Source of the DNA: Pedobacter westerhofensis
GTDB lineage: Bacteria; Bacteroidota; Bacteroidia; Sphingobacteriales; Sphingobacteriaceae
Assembly (NCBI RefSeq): GCF_900182595.1
Contig: NZ_FXTN01000013.1
Location: 124,001 to 188,000, forward strand
Length of the DNA: 64,000 bases
Direction of reading: 5' to 3'
The notes under the pieces are model-generated. The model was not told the origin of the DNA, ran no database searches, and saw only the letters and a list, made by a program, of their open reading frames with translations. Positions 25,858 to 32,844 of this stretch are shown in pieces; the first letter of the stretch is position 1, and the number at the start of each line of letters is the position of its first letter. A program made the position numbers and the translations under genes.

Positions 25858-26598
25858 TCAGGCATTCATACCGCCATCAATTGTTATCGTAGAACCAGTG
25901 ATATAACTCCCTTCGCTGCTAGCAAGAAACGCAACCAGGCCTGCAATATCGTCACCTGTTCCATATTCAGGCAATGCCATCCTGCTTCTTAGGAAGTCGG
26001 CCAGTGGCGCATCAGCCGGGTTCATATCTGTATCCGTTGGTCCGGGCTGAACCAGATTTACAGTAATTCTTTTAGGCCCAAGTGCTCTCGCCAAACCTTT
26101 GGTAAATCCCAGTAAAGCAGACTTGCTCATGCCATAGATTATGGTATTACCTGTTACAGCATATTCAGCGACATTACTGCCTATCGAAATGATACGTCCA
26201 CCCTCAGGCATATTTTTGATCACAGCCTGGCTGGCCACAAAAACGGCTTTCACATGTACATTCATAGTCTCATCGAACTCGCTCATTGTAACTTCGCTAA
26301 AATCTCCTGCCGGAAAAATCCCGGCATTATTCACCAGAATGTCTATGGGGCCAAACTGATCAACAGTGGTCGATATAGCAGTTTGCAGCGCCAGGGTATC
26401 AGCGCTGTCTACCTGAATAGCCAGGGCCTTAACACCGGCGGTTTTTAATTTTTCTTCCTGTGCTTTGGCCCGGTGTGTAGATTTTGCGTAAGTGAAAATC
26501 ACATTTGCACCTTCAGCGGCAAACCTGTTTGCAATTGCTGCGCCGATACCGCGGCTTGCGCCGGTAATAAATACTACTTTGTTTGTTAATCCTATCAT
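25858..26598 (-). CDS. SDR-family oxidoreductase (FabG-like)
   Basis: 246 residues with TGASRGIGAAIA, NNAGIFPAG, Ser in ISIGSNVAEY, catalytic YGMSK, and the C-terminal GSYITGSTITIDGGMNA, all typical of the FabG/3-oxoacyl-reductase-like branch. It is probably a stand-alone reductase, not part of fatty acid synthesis, as it lies between a TetR regulator and an MFS pump on the same strand. This is the common layout of a solvent- or quinone-responsive module. Confidence 0.92.
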   Translation of the reverse strand: MIGLTNKVVFITGASRGIGAAIANRFAAEGANVIFTYAKSTHRAKAQEEKLKTAGVKALAIQVDSADTLALQTAISTTVDQFGPIDILVNNAGIFPAGDFSEVTMSEFDETMNVHVKAVFVASQAVIKNMPEGGRIISIGSNVAEYAVTGNTIIYGMSKSALLGFTKGLARALGPKRITVNLVQPGPTDTDMNPADAPLADFLRSRMALPEYGTGDDIAGLVAFLASSEGSYITGSTITIDGGMNA

Positions 26599-26633
26599 TA
26601 TGATTGTTATATATTGATAATTAGTAATTTAAT

Positions 26634-26649
26634 TTAAACCGATCATTCT
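26634..26649 (-). promoter_or_regulatory. Candidate TetR operator, copy 2 (SDR gene)
   Basis: TTAAACCGATCATTCT, 36 bp upstream of the SDR start; matches copies 1 and 3 in the TTAAACC.AT..TTC core. Confidence 0.55.
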
Positions 26650-26669
26650 TTTATATGAGAAAAAAAATA

Positions 26670-27248
26670 TCAGGTGTTGATGGTGCTGATTAAATGATCG
26701 GTCAGTTTCTGGGTAAGCTTTTTATCTTTAAAGATGATATCTGCGTTCCATAATGAGCTAAAGGAGGCTACAATGAAATGGGCAATCGTTTCAGGATCCT
26801 TATTTTCTGCAAGTTCACCTTGCTCTTTGGCTTGTTGTAAAAGACCTGAGAATAAAATCACAGAGTCTTTAGCCTGCTGGTTTAATAATGCCTGGGTTTC
26901 TTCATCGGTTTTTCCGAGTTCAACGGTTGTTTTTACAGACATGCAAGTCTTGGCTTCCAGTATCATATTTTTAACCACACTTTTGATAATCAGGTGGACA
27001 GCTTCAAGAGGTGACTTACCTTTTTTACCTGCTTCCTTATACTGGTTTTCCTTTTTTAGAATGTAACTGCTGAGGCATTTGATAAAAAGACTGTGCTTGT
27101 TACCATATGTATCGTAAATACTGCTGCGATTTAATTTAAGGGTATCTACGAGATCATTCATAGAAGTTGCATGATATCCTTTTTCCCAAAAAAGATTTCT
27201 GGCTATTTCGAGCTTTTGGTCGTAATCAAATTCTTTACTGCGGGGCAT
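26670..27248 (-). CDS. TetR/AcrR-family transcriptional regulator
   Basis: 192 residues with the N-terminal TetR HTH: FDYDQKLEIARNLFWEKGYH, then ATSMNDLVDTLKLNRSSIYDTYGNKHSLF. The C-terminal helices bind an inducer. Its own start is 18 bp after a copy of the TTAAACC.AT..TTC word, and the same word precedes the SDR and MFS genes, so it should repress all three and be released by a toxic compound. Confidence 0.92.
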   Translation of the reverse strand: MPRSKEFDYDQKLEIARNLFWEKGYHATSMNDLVDTLKLNRSSIYDTYGNKHSLFIKCLSSYILKKENQYKEAGKKGKSPLEAVHLIIKSVVKNMILEAKTCMSVKTTVELGKTDEETQALLNQQAKDSVILFSGLLQQAKEQGELAENKDPETIAHFIVASFSSLWNADIIFKDKKLTQKLTDHLISTINT

Positions 27249-27265
27249 GCGGCAAATGTATTATA

Positions 27266-27281
27266 TTAAACCGATTGTTCC
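27266..27281 (-). promoter_or_regulatory. Candidate TetR operator, copy 3 (tetR autoregulation)
   Basis: TTAAACCGATTGTTCC, 18 bp upstream of the TetR start. Confidence 0.55.
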
Positions 27282-27352
27282 AAATTAATTCTAAAAGATC
27301 AGATTCCCCTTCAACCAAGCCGTAAGAAGTGTTACACTCAAACCGGGATCTT

Positions 27353-28156
27353 TTACAGTATCTCTTTTGGTGCATAGCCGAACTGTTTCTTAAAGGCATA
27401 AGAAAAATGCGATAGGTTCTCAAACCCCACCTCCCTATATACTTCAACTGGTTTTTGTTTATTTTCAGATAATAGGTCGTGGGCTAGTTTTAGACGTCTC
27501 TTGGTGAGCCATCGCTGGGGCGTACTGCCGTAAATATTAATAAAATCACGCTTGAATGTGGTAAGGCTTCTGCCAGTTAAATAGCTGAATTTCTTCAGTG
27601 GCATATTGAACATATAATTTTGTTCCATAAAACTTGCCAGATCAATCTTGCCAGGTTCAGAAAAATCTGCCAGGAACGCATCAACACATTCGTCAATTGT
27701 TCTTAAAATAGTAAGTGCCTCATCAATCTTTAAAGCAAGAATCTTTTCAGGAAGCCCGTCCGGCAAATCAAAATAAGGAATCAGTGATCCAAAGTAGCTT
27801 TCCAACAAGGGATGCTTAGCGTATGACCTTACCGCTGTGGAGAGCGCAGTCTGTTCTTTAGCCCGGTTGCGGGAGTAATAATCCTTTAAACGCTCATGCT
27901 TGAATATAATTAAAACACACTGGTACGGCTGATTGTCTTTTGGGTACTGAATGACGGTAGAAAGCTGACGCCGCGGCAGCAATATTGTATCGCCCGGGCC
28001 AAATACCTGGGTAACATCAGACAGTACAATTTTTACCTCACCAGAAATAACCCTGAAAAAGTAATGATCATCAGGCATTACTTCATTTCTCGAAAACTTG
28101 TCTGCTAAACAGGAATGCACTACTTCTGCCAGTGGGGCAGGTATTCTTTTTTCCAT
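27353..28156 (-). CDS. AraC-family transcriptional regulator
   Basis: 267 residues: N-terminal cupin sensor (VISGEVKIVLSDVTQVFGPG, DTILLPRRQLSTVI) and C-terminal AraC HTH (SLTTFKRDFINIYGSTPQRW, VYREVGFENLSHFSYAFKKQ). It is a close paralogue of the regulator at 62374-63210 along its whole length. In both places an SDR gene lies upstream on the same strand with a terminator hairpin in between. The effector is unknown. Confidence 0.92.
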   Translation of the reverse strand: MEKRIPAPLAEVVHSCLADKFSRNEVMPDDHYFFRVISGEVKIVLSDVTQVFGPGDTILLPRRQLSTVIQYPKDNQPYQCVLIIFKHERLKDYYSRNRAKEQTALSTAVRSYAKHPLLESYFGSLIPYFDLPDGLPEKILALKIDEALTILRTIDECVDAFLADFSEPGKIDLASFMEQNYMFNMPLKKFSYLTGRSLTTFKRDFINIYGSTPQRWLTKRRLKLAHDLLSENKQKPVEVYREVGFENLSHFSYAFKKQFGYAPKEIL

Positions 28157-28169
28157 AGCCTAAAATTAA

Positions 28170-28219
28170 AAAAATGGAAAGGAATAACTAACCTTCATTA
28201 ATTATTCCTTTCCATTTTT
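28170..28219 (-). terminator. Terminator of the SDR gene, overlapping its stop codon
   Basis: AAAAATGGAAAGGAATAA (28170-28187) and TTATTCCTTTCCATTTTT (28202-28219) form an 18-bp perfect stem. On the minus strand it is followed by a T-run, so transcripts of the SDR gene should end here before the AraC gene. Confidence 0.8.
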
Positions 28220-29096
28220 AGTTTTTCACTACTGTAAGTCCTTCCATCTGAAATGCTTCATACAGTTTTTCATTAGCATCTGCTAATTGCTGGTTCAAAG
28301 GAGCAACGAGCTCAGCCATAAACATCCGGTCTACTTCAGTGCGCATCGGGCGTGTGCCATGCGGTATTTTTATAAGATCAATTACAGCTTTTGAAACCAG
28401 TTCGGGGACTTGTTCAGGATTAGACTCGAATACACTTTCAACAGAAGACAACAGTGCCGCTGGCAGATCTTTGATCGTTCCATAATCCAACGCACGCGCT
28501 TTCTCACTTGGCTGTAGCAAAGAACCAATAAATTGGGTAGGGAATGCACCTGGCTCTATAATACAGCTTTCAATCCCAAGATTAGAGACTTCCGTTCTGT
28601 AACTTTCAGCTAAGGCTTCAGCCGCCCATTTAGAAGGACTGTAAGGTCCCTGAAAAGGAACGGCAAGCCTTGCGCTAAGACTTGATATCAGTATCAAGAG
28701 TCCGTGCTGTTGTTTTTTCATAAATGGTAATACAGTACGGGTCATGCGCTGCACGCCGAATACATTTACATCAAACACTTTTTTCCAGTCATCAGCGGTA
28801 AAGCCTTCCTGGATCCCCCCGGCCCCTAAGCCTGCATTGTTGATCAGAATATCTATACTTCCCATCTGTACTGCAGCTTCGTTTACACCACGTTCTACGC
28901 TTTCGTCATTGGTAACATCTATTTCAACTACAAATACGCCTTTGTTTTTTAAAGTTTCAGCAGCCAGTTGGTTCCGTCCTTCTACATCACGCATAGCAGC
29001 AGTAAGGATATAACCCTCAGTAAGCATAGCGTCGATAATAACTGTTCCAAAACCTCCGGCGGCTCCGGTAAGCAATACATTCCTTAATGTTTTCAT
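28218..29096 (-). CDS. SDR-family oxidoreductase
   Basis: 292 residues from MKTLRNVLLTGAAGGFG (29096); the longer frame to 29135 adds 13 residues with no conserved text. Motifs: TGAAGGFG, NNAGLGAGGIQ, Ser in ISSLSARLA and YSPSK. The C-terminal part (about 200-292) is longer than the minimal SDR, as in retinol-dehydrogenase-like enzymes. A GACC-ACAAA-GGTC inverted repeat lies 20-32 bp upstream, next to a GACCTTTG box close to the -7 consensus. Substrate unknown. Confidence 0.9.
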   Translation of the reverse strand: MKTLRNVLLTGAAGGFGTVIIDAMLTEGYILTAAMRDVEGRNQLAAETLKNKGVFVVEIDVTNDESVERGVNEAAVQMGSIDILINNAGLGAGGIQEGFTADDWKKVFDVNVFGVQRMTRTVLPFMKKQQHGLLILISSLSARLAVPFQGPYSPSKWAAEALAESYRTEVSNLGIESCIIEPGAFPTQFIGSLLQPSEKARALDYGTIKDLPAALLSSVESVFESNPEQVPELVSKAVIDLIKIPHGTRPMRTEVDRMFMAELVAPLNQQLADANEKLYEAFQMEGLTVVKN

Positions 29097-29487
29097 TTTC
29101 TTATTGTTTAGGATATGACCACAAAGGTCGGTCACTTATTTTTCCTAAACTTTGCTCAAAAGTTCGAATTTAGTTTGTTCAAACGTCTTGCCTGGACATC
29201 TTTAGAAGCGGAGAATGCTGAAAAGCGAATTTGATCTCCCAGGATGTCGTGTCAAAACAGCAGTACAGATTGTTTGATGATATTTGGGAGCTTCAATTTC
29301 ATCTGCTATGACTACTGCAACGTCCTCAACAGAAATTATACTGTAATAGAAGCAATGGGGGACTGGGGAATAAAATATCGTAAATCCATTTTAAAAAATT
29401 AGCTGACGTGGGATTTGAACTATTTCCTTTCCAATGGGTATGTAAAATAACCTTTGTCAGGGCATTGATTCATATGAATTGACTCCC
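29097..29487 (-). pseudogene. Gap with a possible relic of an NAD(P)-binding (NmrA-type) gene
   Basis: In this 391-bp gap the minus strand has an open stretch of about 60 codons (roughly 29200-29380). It contains SIISVEDVAVVIADEIEAPKYH, which matches the order of the C-terminal segment of NmrA-like NAD(P)H-binding proteins, where a conserved DVA-type motif is followed by an E-x-P-K-x-H ending. No start or Rossmann part remains. The rest of the gap has no features. This is a weak call. Confidence 0.35.
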
Positions 29488-30552
29488 CTAACCAGGCACA
29501 TCCCCTGCAATGCTTTCTTTGAAAGCTTTGATGAAAGCGTTCTTTAATACACCCAGAAATGTTGACCAGCCACTGGTTTTTAAATCATGGATATTTCCTT
29601 TAATGGGCACCACTGTAGCTATTTTTTTTGTTTTCGGATTGGTTACTGCTTTTGCAAACAGGCCTACAACCGCCTTTTTGACCACCCGCAGAATCCCCCC
29701 TTTTTTCTTAATATCTTTTTTAACCTTAAGCACTTTTAAATCCTTGATAAAAGGCTTGATGTATCCGTCAAGCTGTGAATTCTTTAATTTGAGCTTGCTA
29801 AAAATATCTATGCTGCCTCTTTCGATATCGAATTTCACATTAGCTTCCAAAAACCCGTTCAGGCTGATCAGGTCAACCCCCTTCAGCTGCATTCCCATAT
29901 CAAAATCGGGAATATCTTTTAATACATTGGCTTTCATGTCTGCCTGTAAATGACCGCCACCGATAGATATCCCTGTAAGGTTAACCCTTGATGGAAGAGG
30001 ATCGGCCGCTTTCTCAACGTTTGCCAGATTCGTTGCAGTCAAATGCAAATGATCGATATGCAGGTTGGTATGTGGTTTCTTTTGATGGTCAACATATGCA
30101 AACTTGCCCTCGGTAATCAGAAGTTTGTTGATGGTCATTGGCATCAGCGCCTTAACAGTTTTGGTCCAGCTTTCTTTTGAAGGTTCTTTTGACAAATTCT
30201 CAGTCGACAAAATATGGATGACAGGACGATCCATAACCACCTCGCCCACCAGGCGCCCTTTAAAGATCGCTTTCCACTCGATAGAAAGGTCGGTCTTACG
30301 AATAGTTAGAAAAGGATATTTTACAGGATCGGTATTTTTCTTGAGTACAAGGCCTTTTATCATGTAGGCGCCCTGTAAAAGTCTGATATCGATATCATCC
30401 ACATGCCCGGTATAGCCAGAGAGGTTATTCAGTTTTTTGTTGACGTAGTTCTTAACGATATTGGGTAGAGTTAAACGGAAAGCGACTATTGCTAGAACCA
30501 CAACGGCGATGATCAGATAAGAACGTTTAATCTGCGGAACAAACTTTTTCAT
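29488..30552 (-). CDS. DUF748 / AsmA-like membrane-anchored protein
   Basis: 354 residues: short basic N-terminus, one membrane helix at about 11-27 (SYLIIAVVVLAIVAF), then a long beta-rich periplasmic part with the DUF748 text (YTGHVDDIDIRLLQGAY, SIEWKAIFKGRLVGEV, PVIHIL). AsmA-like proteins span the periplasm and act in lipid or outer-membrane homeostasis. The function of DUF748 is not settled. It overlaps the small gene upstream by four bases (start/stop overlap), so translation is probably coupled. Confidence 0.85.
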   Translation of the reverse strand: MKKFVPQIKRSYLIIAVVVLAIVAFRLTLPNIVKNYVNKKLNNLSGYTGHVDDIDIRLLQGAYMIKGLVLKKNTDPVKYPFLTIRKTDLSIEWKAIFKGRLVGEVVMDRPVIHILSTENLSKEPSKESWTKTVKALMPMTINKLLITEGKFAYVDHQKKPHTNLHIDHLHLTATNLANVEKAADPLPSRVNLTGISIGGGHLQADMKANVLKDIPDFDMGMQLKGVDLISLNGFLEANVKFDIERGSIDIFSKLKLKNSQLDGYIKPFIKDLKVLKVKKDIKKKGGILRVVKKAVVGLFAKAVTNPKTKKIATVVPIKGNIHDLKTSGWSTFLGVLKNAFIKAFKESIAGDVPG

Positions 30553-30809
30553 ACGGAGATCTTAGGATTCATCTCAGTATTAACTCTACGATATAACTGG
30601 TGAGTATATTCTGATTTTGAACGGGATCTGTTTTTGATCCGCTCATTCACCAGAAAAGATATCAGGTCATCTGAAGATATACCAAGTACGCTCAGGACAT
30701 CAAAAACCCTGTTAGCAGGTAATTTCATATTCTTTGTTAAAAACTCAATATTCGCTCCATTATATGGGAGCAGCCTTTTGTGTCCAAGCGAGTTACAATT
30801 GATATCCAT
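30549..30809 (-). CDS. Small protein of unknown function, translationally coupled to DUF748 gene
   Basis: 86 residues, with a probable real core from MKLPANRVFDVLSVLGISSD to SFLVNERIKNRSRS, which is helical and basic at its end. I do not recognise it. The stop overlaps the start of the DUF748 gene by four bases, which supports it being real. An internal Met at codon 28 is an alternative start giving 59 residues. Confidence 0.5.
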   Translation of the reverse strand: MDINCNSLGHKRLLPYNGANIEFLTKNMKLPANRVFDVLSVLGISSDDLISFLVNERIKNRSRSKSEYTHQLYRRVNTEMNPKISV

Positions 30810-31098
30810 AGTATTAGAGGTCTATCATCATAACTTAAGTTTTTTGGTATTGTTTCGGGTTTTCTAAAAAAATATAAACAATATAATGCCCTGCCTGATC
30901 AACAGGATCCGCTTTTTCCAGGACTGAAGCAGATCCCCTACCCCAGGCAATGATTTGCCTTAAAGATCATATCAGATTAACAGGTTATACTATTGATGTC
31001 CCCTGAGTTTTTCCAGTCGTTAAACACACTTGCGAGAATAGCTATATTAAACGAGAAATATAAATTCTATTTGTTAATTTTATGATGACTAAACCAAA
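30810..31098. other. Divergent intergenic region without a recognised feature
   Basis: 289 bp of AT-rich DNA between the small coupled gene and the secreted-protein gene. I see no ORF, strong hairpin or clear promoter match. Confidence 0.4.
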
Positions 31099-31698
31099 AT
31101 GATGTACAAGAAGGCAACGATGTTTGCAATAACTGCTTTATGTTCGATCGCAGCTGTCTGTGCACAGAATGGCACCTATCAAAAAAAAGAAGACAATGGT
31201 GCTTACTGTGTAATATCTTTTCAACAATCAGGAAACCATGTAAAGGCAGAGATTTTTTCCTGGTGGAACACACCCAGTGCACAAAATGGCAACTACAGTG
31301 GAGCAGGTGAGATCAAAAATAATACTGTCCTTTTGCAGAGCGATGAGAACGATCCTGATTGTAAGGTGAGACTGAGCCTGGTAAAAGATCAGTTAAAAGC
31401 TTCTTTCGGCGAATGCAATACGGATCACCTCCCTACCGATTTTAATGGACTTTACCAAAAGATCACGGAAGCAGTGGCTGGTGAATATGCGGTAACCTCA
31501 CCGAAAGCATATTTTTACAAAAACACCAGTTTAACCAGCAAACAAAAAGCATATGTAATTAAAGGCGACAAGGTAAGGCTTGATATAGACAGAATAGCTG
31601 CTTCTAAACAAAATTGGGTGTATGTATACTTTACCAATAACTCTGGCAAAGACATTCCAGGATATATGCTGCTGACCGAGCTTAAAAGGGTTGATTAA
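31099..31698 (+). CDS. Secreted protein with possible C-terminal SH3-like domain
   Basis: 199 residues with a signal peptide (MMYKKATMFAITALCSIAAV, cleavage near CAQ). Residues about 25-125 resemble a small beta-barrel (NGTYQKKEDNGAYCVISFQQ). Residues about 130-199 (AYFYKNTSLTSKQKAYVIKG, WVYVYFTNNSGKDIPGYM) look like an SH3-type domain as found in cell-wall-binding proteins. Function unknown. The Met at codon 2 is an equal start candidate. Confidence 0.7.
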   Translation: MMYKKATMFAITALCSIAAVCAQNGTYQKKEDNGAYCVISFQQSGNHVKAEIFSWWNTPSAQNGNYSGAGEIKNNTVLLQSDENDPDCKVRLSLVKDQLKASFGECNTDHLPTDFNGLYQKITEAVAGEYAVTSPKAYFYKNTSLTSKQKAYVIKGDKVRLDIDRIAASKQNWVYVYFTNNSGKDIPGYMLLTELKRVD

Positions 31699-31824
31699 AG
31701 CTTCCTGACGGGGATCATGATTTTCAGAACTGCCGGATGAAAGTGCTTGTGCAGTTACATCAACGATATGTTACCCGGACAAAAACATAATTCCCTCTTG
31801 ACAGTTGTAGTATGAAAAATTGAG

Positions 31825-32052
31825 ATGGAACAATTTATCTTATATAAGGGAGAAATCCAGGGCAGGTACAAAGAGGTACAAATTTATCCGCTGCCCGATG
31901 TAAAGAACGTTTTCCTTGTTCATTGGGACGGTTTTGAAATTGGTAAAATCAAAAAGAAGGACGGTAAATGGGTTACAAAATCTGCAGATCTGATTCCCGT
32001 TGTTAAAGAAATTGGAGCATTGATCGACGCCAGGGGAATGAACTCCGACTGA
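31825..32052 (+). CDS. Small hypothetical protein
   Basis: 75 residues, MEQFILYKGEIQGRYKEVQI then HWDGFEIGKIKKKDGKWV, with normal composition for a folded alpha/beta mini-protein. No family recognised. It lies between the secreted protein and the AlkB-like gene on the same strand. Confidence 0.5.
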   Translation: MEQFILYKGEIQGRYKEVQIYPLPDVKNVFLVHWDGFEIGKIKKKDGKWVTKSADLIPVVKEIGALIDARGMNSD

Positions 32053-32166
32053 ACAATAGCCAGACATAGCTTCAATAAAAAACATCCAAAACAATTCAAC
32101 GTTTCGCCCAAACACAGGGAGAGTAAGTCCGAAAACACAAAAAAACCTGTCCCTTGTTATCTAAAC

Positions 32167-32793
32167 ATGGAAACAGCAGTACCAGGCTTATTTATATATC
32201 CCGATTTTATTGATGAAAAGCGGGAACAGGAATTGTTATCAGAAATTGACAGTCAGACCTGGATAGTTGATTACTCAAGGAGACTCCAGTATTATGGCTT
32301 TCGTAATGAACTCGAAAAACCTTACAGCCTGATACCATTTCCAGTACCTATGCCTTTGCAAATTTCTCAGTTATCATACGAAATTGTGGAGCAGGGAATC
32401 CTGCTTGAGCAACCGGATCAGGTGATTATCAACGAATATGTTCCCGGGGAAGGCATCAAGCCTCATAAGGACAGGAATTATTACGAAAACCAGATCTGCG
32501 GCGTAAACCTCGGAAGCAGCTGTATCATGAGGTTTATACAAGAGAAGGAAATGCAGGTGATCGACCTGGAAATTCCGAGACGTTCTTTGTATCTGATGCA
32601 GGATGATGCACGCAAGAAATGGAGCCATGGTATACCGCCCCGAAAAAAAGACAATATAAATGGAAACATCCAGCACAGGGAACGACGGGTGTCTATCACC
32701 TACCGCAAGGTAAAAGCTGCAAAAGTGCAGCCGATTGATCCCAATGGAAAAGTAGCCCATTTATTGTCCGAAACATTTGATATCAGCAGCTGA
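32167..32793 (+). CDS. AlkB-like 2-oxoglutarate/Fe(II)-dependent oxygenase
   Basis: 208 residues of double-stranded beta-helix fold. The iron ligands are clear: His100 and Asp102 in IKPHKDRNYY and His154 in WSHGI. The 2-oxoglutarate Arg174 and the AlkB-specific Arg180 are in RRVSITYR. An N-x-Y stretch (NEYVPGEGIKPH) precedes the motif as in AlkB homologues. It should repair alkylated bases in DNA or RNA in the cytosol. It is not next to an Ada gene, and its operon is unclear. Confidence 0.9.
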   Translation: METAVPGLFIYPDFIDEKREQELLSEIDSQTWIVDYSRRLQYYGFRNELEKPYSLIPFPVPMPLQISQLSYEIVEQGILLEQPDQVIINEYVPGEGIKPHKDRNYYENQICGVNLGSSCIMRFIQEKEMQVIDLEIPRRSLYLMQDDARKKWSHGIPPRKKDNINGNIQHRERRVSITYRKVKAAKVQPIDPNGKVAHLLSETFDISS

Positions 32794-32844
32794 AACCTTA
32801 AGCCGAATAAGAAAGAAGCTTCTTCGTACTTAGTCTTCAAACTC

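Noticed and set aside
29395..29425. A tRNA-like end: the minus strand reads TTCAAATCCCAC
   Set aside because: The five bases before TTCAAAT do not pair with those after it, and no acceptor, D or anticodon stem can be built.
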